64,000 bases of DNA from Oscillospiraceae bacterium. Its GTDB lineage: Bacteria > Bacillota > Clostridia > Oscillospirales > Oscillospiraceae. The stretch is from positions 1-64,000 of the forward strand of contig SVLX01000009.1 of NCBI GenBank assembly GCA_015067725.1, read 5' to 3'. A model generated the notes under the pieces. The model worked only from the letters and a program-made list of their open reading frames with translations. It was not told where the DNA came from and searched no databases. Positions 63,163 through 64,000 of the stretch are shown in pieces. Both the position numbers and the translations under genes were made by a program. Each line of letters begins with the position of its first letter. Within the stretch, counting starts at the first letter, position 1.

Positions 63163-63996
63163 ATGGAACAGGATATTCTCAGGCTGATAGAAGACCGGAT
63201 GTCCGGTCTTTCTAAAGGACAGCGCGCAATCGGCAAATACATATTGACCTCGCCGGAGGAAGCGGCTTTTTTGACGGCGTCAAAACTCGCGCAGAAGGTG
63301 GGGGTTTCGGAATCAACTGTCGTTCGCTTTGCGTTGGAACTTGCGTTTGACGGTTATCCGTCGTTTCAGGCTGAATTGCGGAAATTGACCCTGAGCCGGT
63401 TGGAGACCACGGGAAACACCCATGGCGGCAGTCTGCCGGAGAAAAAGACAACGTCTTTTGATGGTGATATTGGCCGGATTCAGCGGACGGCGGAGGCTCT
63501 GAATACGGAGATACTGGACAGTGCCGCGAACCAAATCCTCCAGGCAAATCGTGTGCATCTGTGTGCCTTTCCCGGGGGTGATCTTTTGGCCAGTTATATG
63601 GCACAGCGACTCCGGGATTTGATTTCCGGGGTGCAGTTACACCAATTCCGGGACGAGCGTGAGGCTTGTCAGTCCCTTTTGGATGTGGAACGGGGCGACT
63701 TGGTGGTGGTTATGGGCTTTTTGTTGCCAAGACTGGCTCTGGAGCGAACCATACGTATTTTGTATCACTTGGGTGCATCCGTCCTGCTGATGACTGACGG
63801 TCCGGACACCCAATGGCATCCTTATGTGAAATGGCTTCTGACTGCTGTTCCGGATGCCGATGAACGGATTCGGTCTCTGGCTGCGCCCATCAGCTTAATT
63901 AACGCCTTGCTGACCGCTGTCCTTCAGCGGCGGGATGACAGGATGAGTGCGCGGTTTATGCAATACGATGACATCAGAAGAATGATTAAACGATAA
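63163..63996 (+). CDS. MurR/RpiR family transcriptional regulator
   Basis: The 277-aa product has an N-terminal helix-turn-helix of the RpiR type (ASKLAQKVGVSESTVVRFAL, about residues 37-56) and a C-terminal SIS domain that in the family binds sugar phosphates. The SIS region is weakly conserved here: the usual GxSxS motif is not clear in LVVVMGFLLPRLALE. The ATG at 63163 lies 9 nt after GGAAGG; another ATG at 63157 overlaps the rluB stop. The target genes lie outside the window. Confidence 0.85.
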   Translation: MEQDILRLIEDRMSGLSKGQRAIGKYILTSPEEAAFLTASKLAQKVGVSESTVVRFALELAFDGYPSFQAELRKLTLSRLETTGNTHGGSLPEKKTTSFDGDIGRIQRTAEALNTEILDSAANQILQANRVHLCAFPGGDLLASYMAQRLRDLISGVQLHQFRDEREACQSLLDVERGDLVVVMGFLLPRLALERTIRILYHLGASVLLMTDGPDTQWHPYVKWLLTAVPDADERIRSLAAPISLINALLTAVLQRRDDRMSARFMQYDDIRRMIKR

Positions 63997-64000
63997 CCCA

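Overview
The window is a chromosomal segment of a low-to-moderate-GC Gram-positive anaerobe. It most resembles a clostridial member of the Bacillota, probably of the Oscillospirales/Oscillospiraceae type (family-level placement is inference from gene content, not a search). The signs are a single-chain pyruvate:ferredoxin oxidoreductase, a two-gene glycine decarboxylase, a tandem glycine riboswitch, a cysteine T-box, WhiA, an LtaS-like enzyme, RbgA, a GerW/YtfJ sporulation-type protein and strong sigma-A promoters with 17-18 nt spacers. I see no prophage, insertion sequence, CRISPR array or rRNA. It reads as core chromosome, densely packed, with many 1-13 nt gene overlaps.

Layout. (1) 1-7934, minus strand: a glycine/one-carbon operon read from one promoter through a tandem glycine riboswitch and terminator. 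Its order is a GcvT-SHMT fusion, a second stand-alone gcvT, gcvH, gcvPA, gcvPB and a lipoate ligase cut by the window edge. Together these can turn two glycines into serine, CO2, NH3 and NADH, and they include the enzyme that supplies lipoate to GcvH. (2) 8105-10445, plus: tspO, then an ECF sigma factor, its ZAS-type membrane anti-sigma factor and an unrecognised membrane-anchored protein. (3) 10457-14105, minus: pyruvate:ferredoxin oxidoreductase with its own promoter and terminator. (4) 14294-24825, plus: comM, a solute-binding lipoprotein, an LtaS-like polymerase, murB, whiA, dnaE. (5) 24871-28431: a propeller-type lipoprotein with a two-component system. (6) 28456-39601: DUF1385-prmC-recA-recX-rimO-pgsA, then a T-box-controlled cysS followed by polA-rimI-tsaD. 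(7) 39608-44633: a five-gene Dpp/Opp-type ABC transporter whose promoter lies in a long palindrome.

(8) 44634-45620: a cluster of DnaA-box-like sequences, a DUF3783 gene and tRNA-Leu(GAG). (9) 45668-51581: Nudix hydrolase, lepB, rbgA, rnhB, yraN, a membrane-dipeptidase homologue, a threonine-synthase-like protein without the PLP lysine region, and a metallophosphoesterase. (10) 51551-58107: the protein-quality-control block tig-clpP-clpX-lon-ysxC. (11) 58126-63996: an M50 membrane protease, scpA-scpB, DUF2953, gerW, a D,D-carboxypeptidase, rluB and an RpiR-type regulator.

The most notable items are the GcvT-SHMT fusion with a second GcvT in the same riboswitch operon, the threonine-synthase-like pseudoenzyme, the isolated DnaA-box cluster, the ECF trio with an unknown third protein, and perfect intergenic hairpins that lack U-tracts. 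None of these could be tested against databases here.
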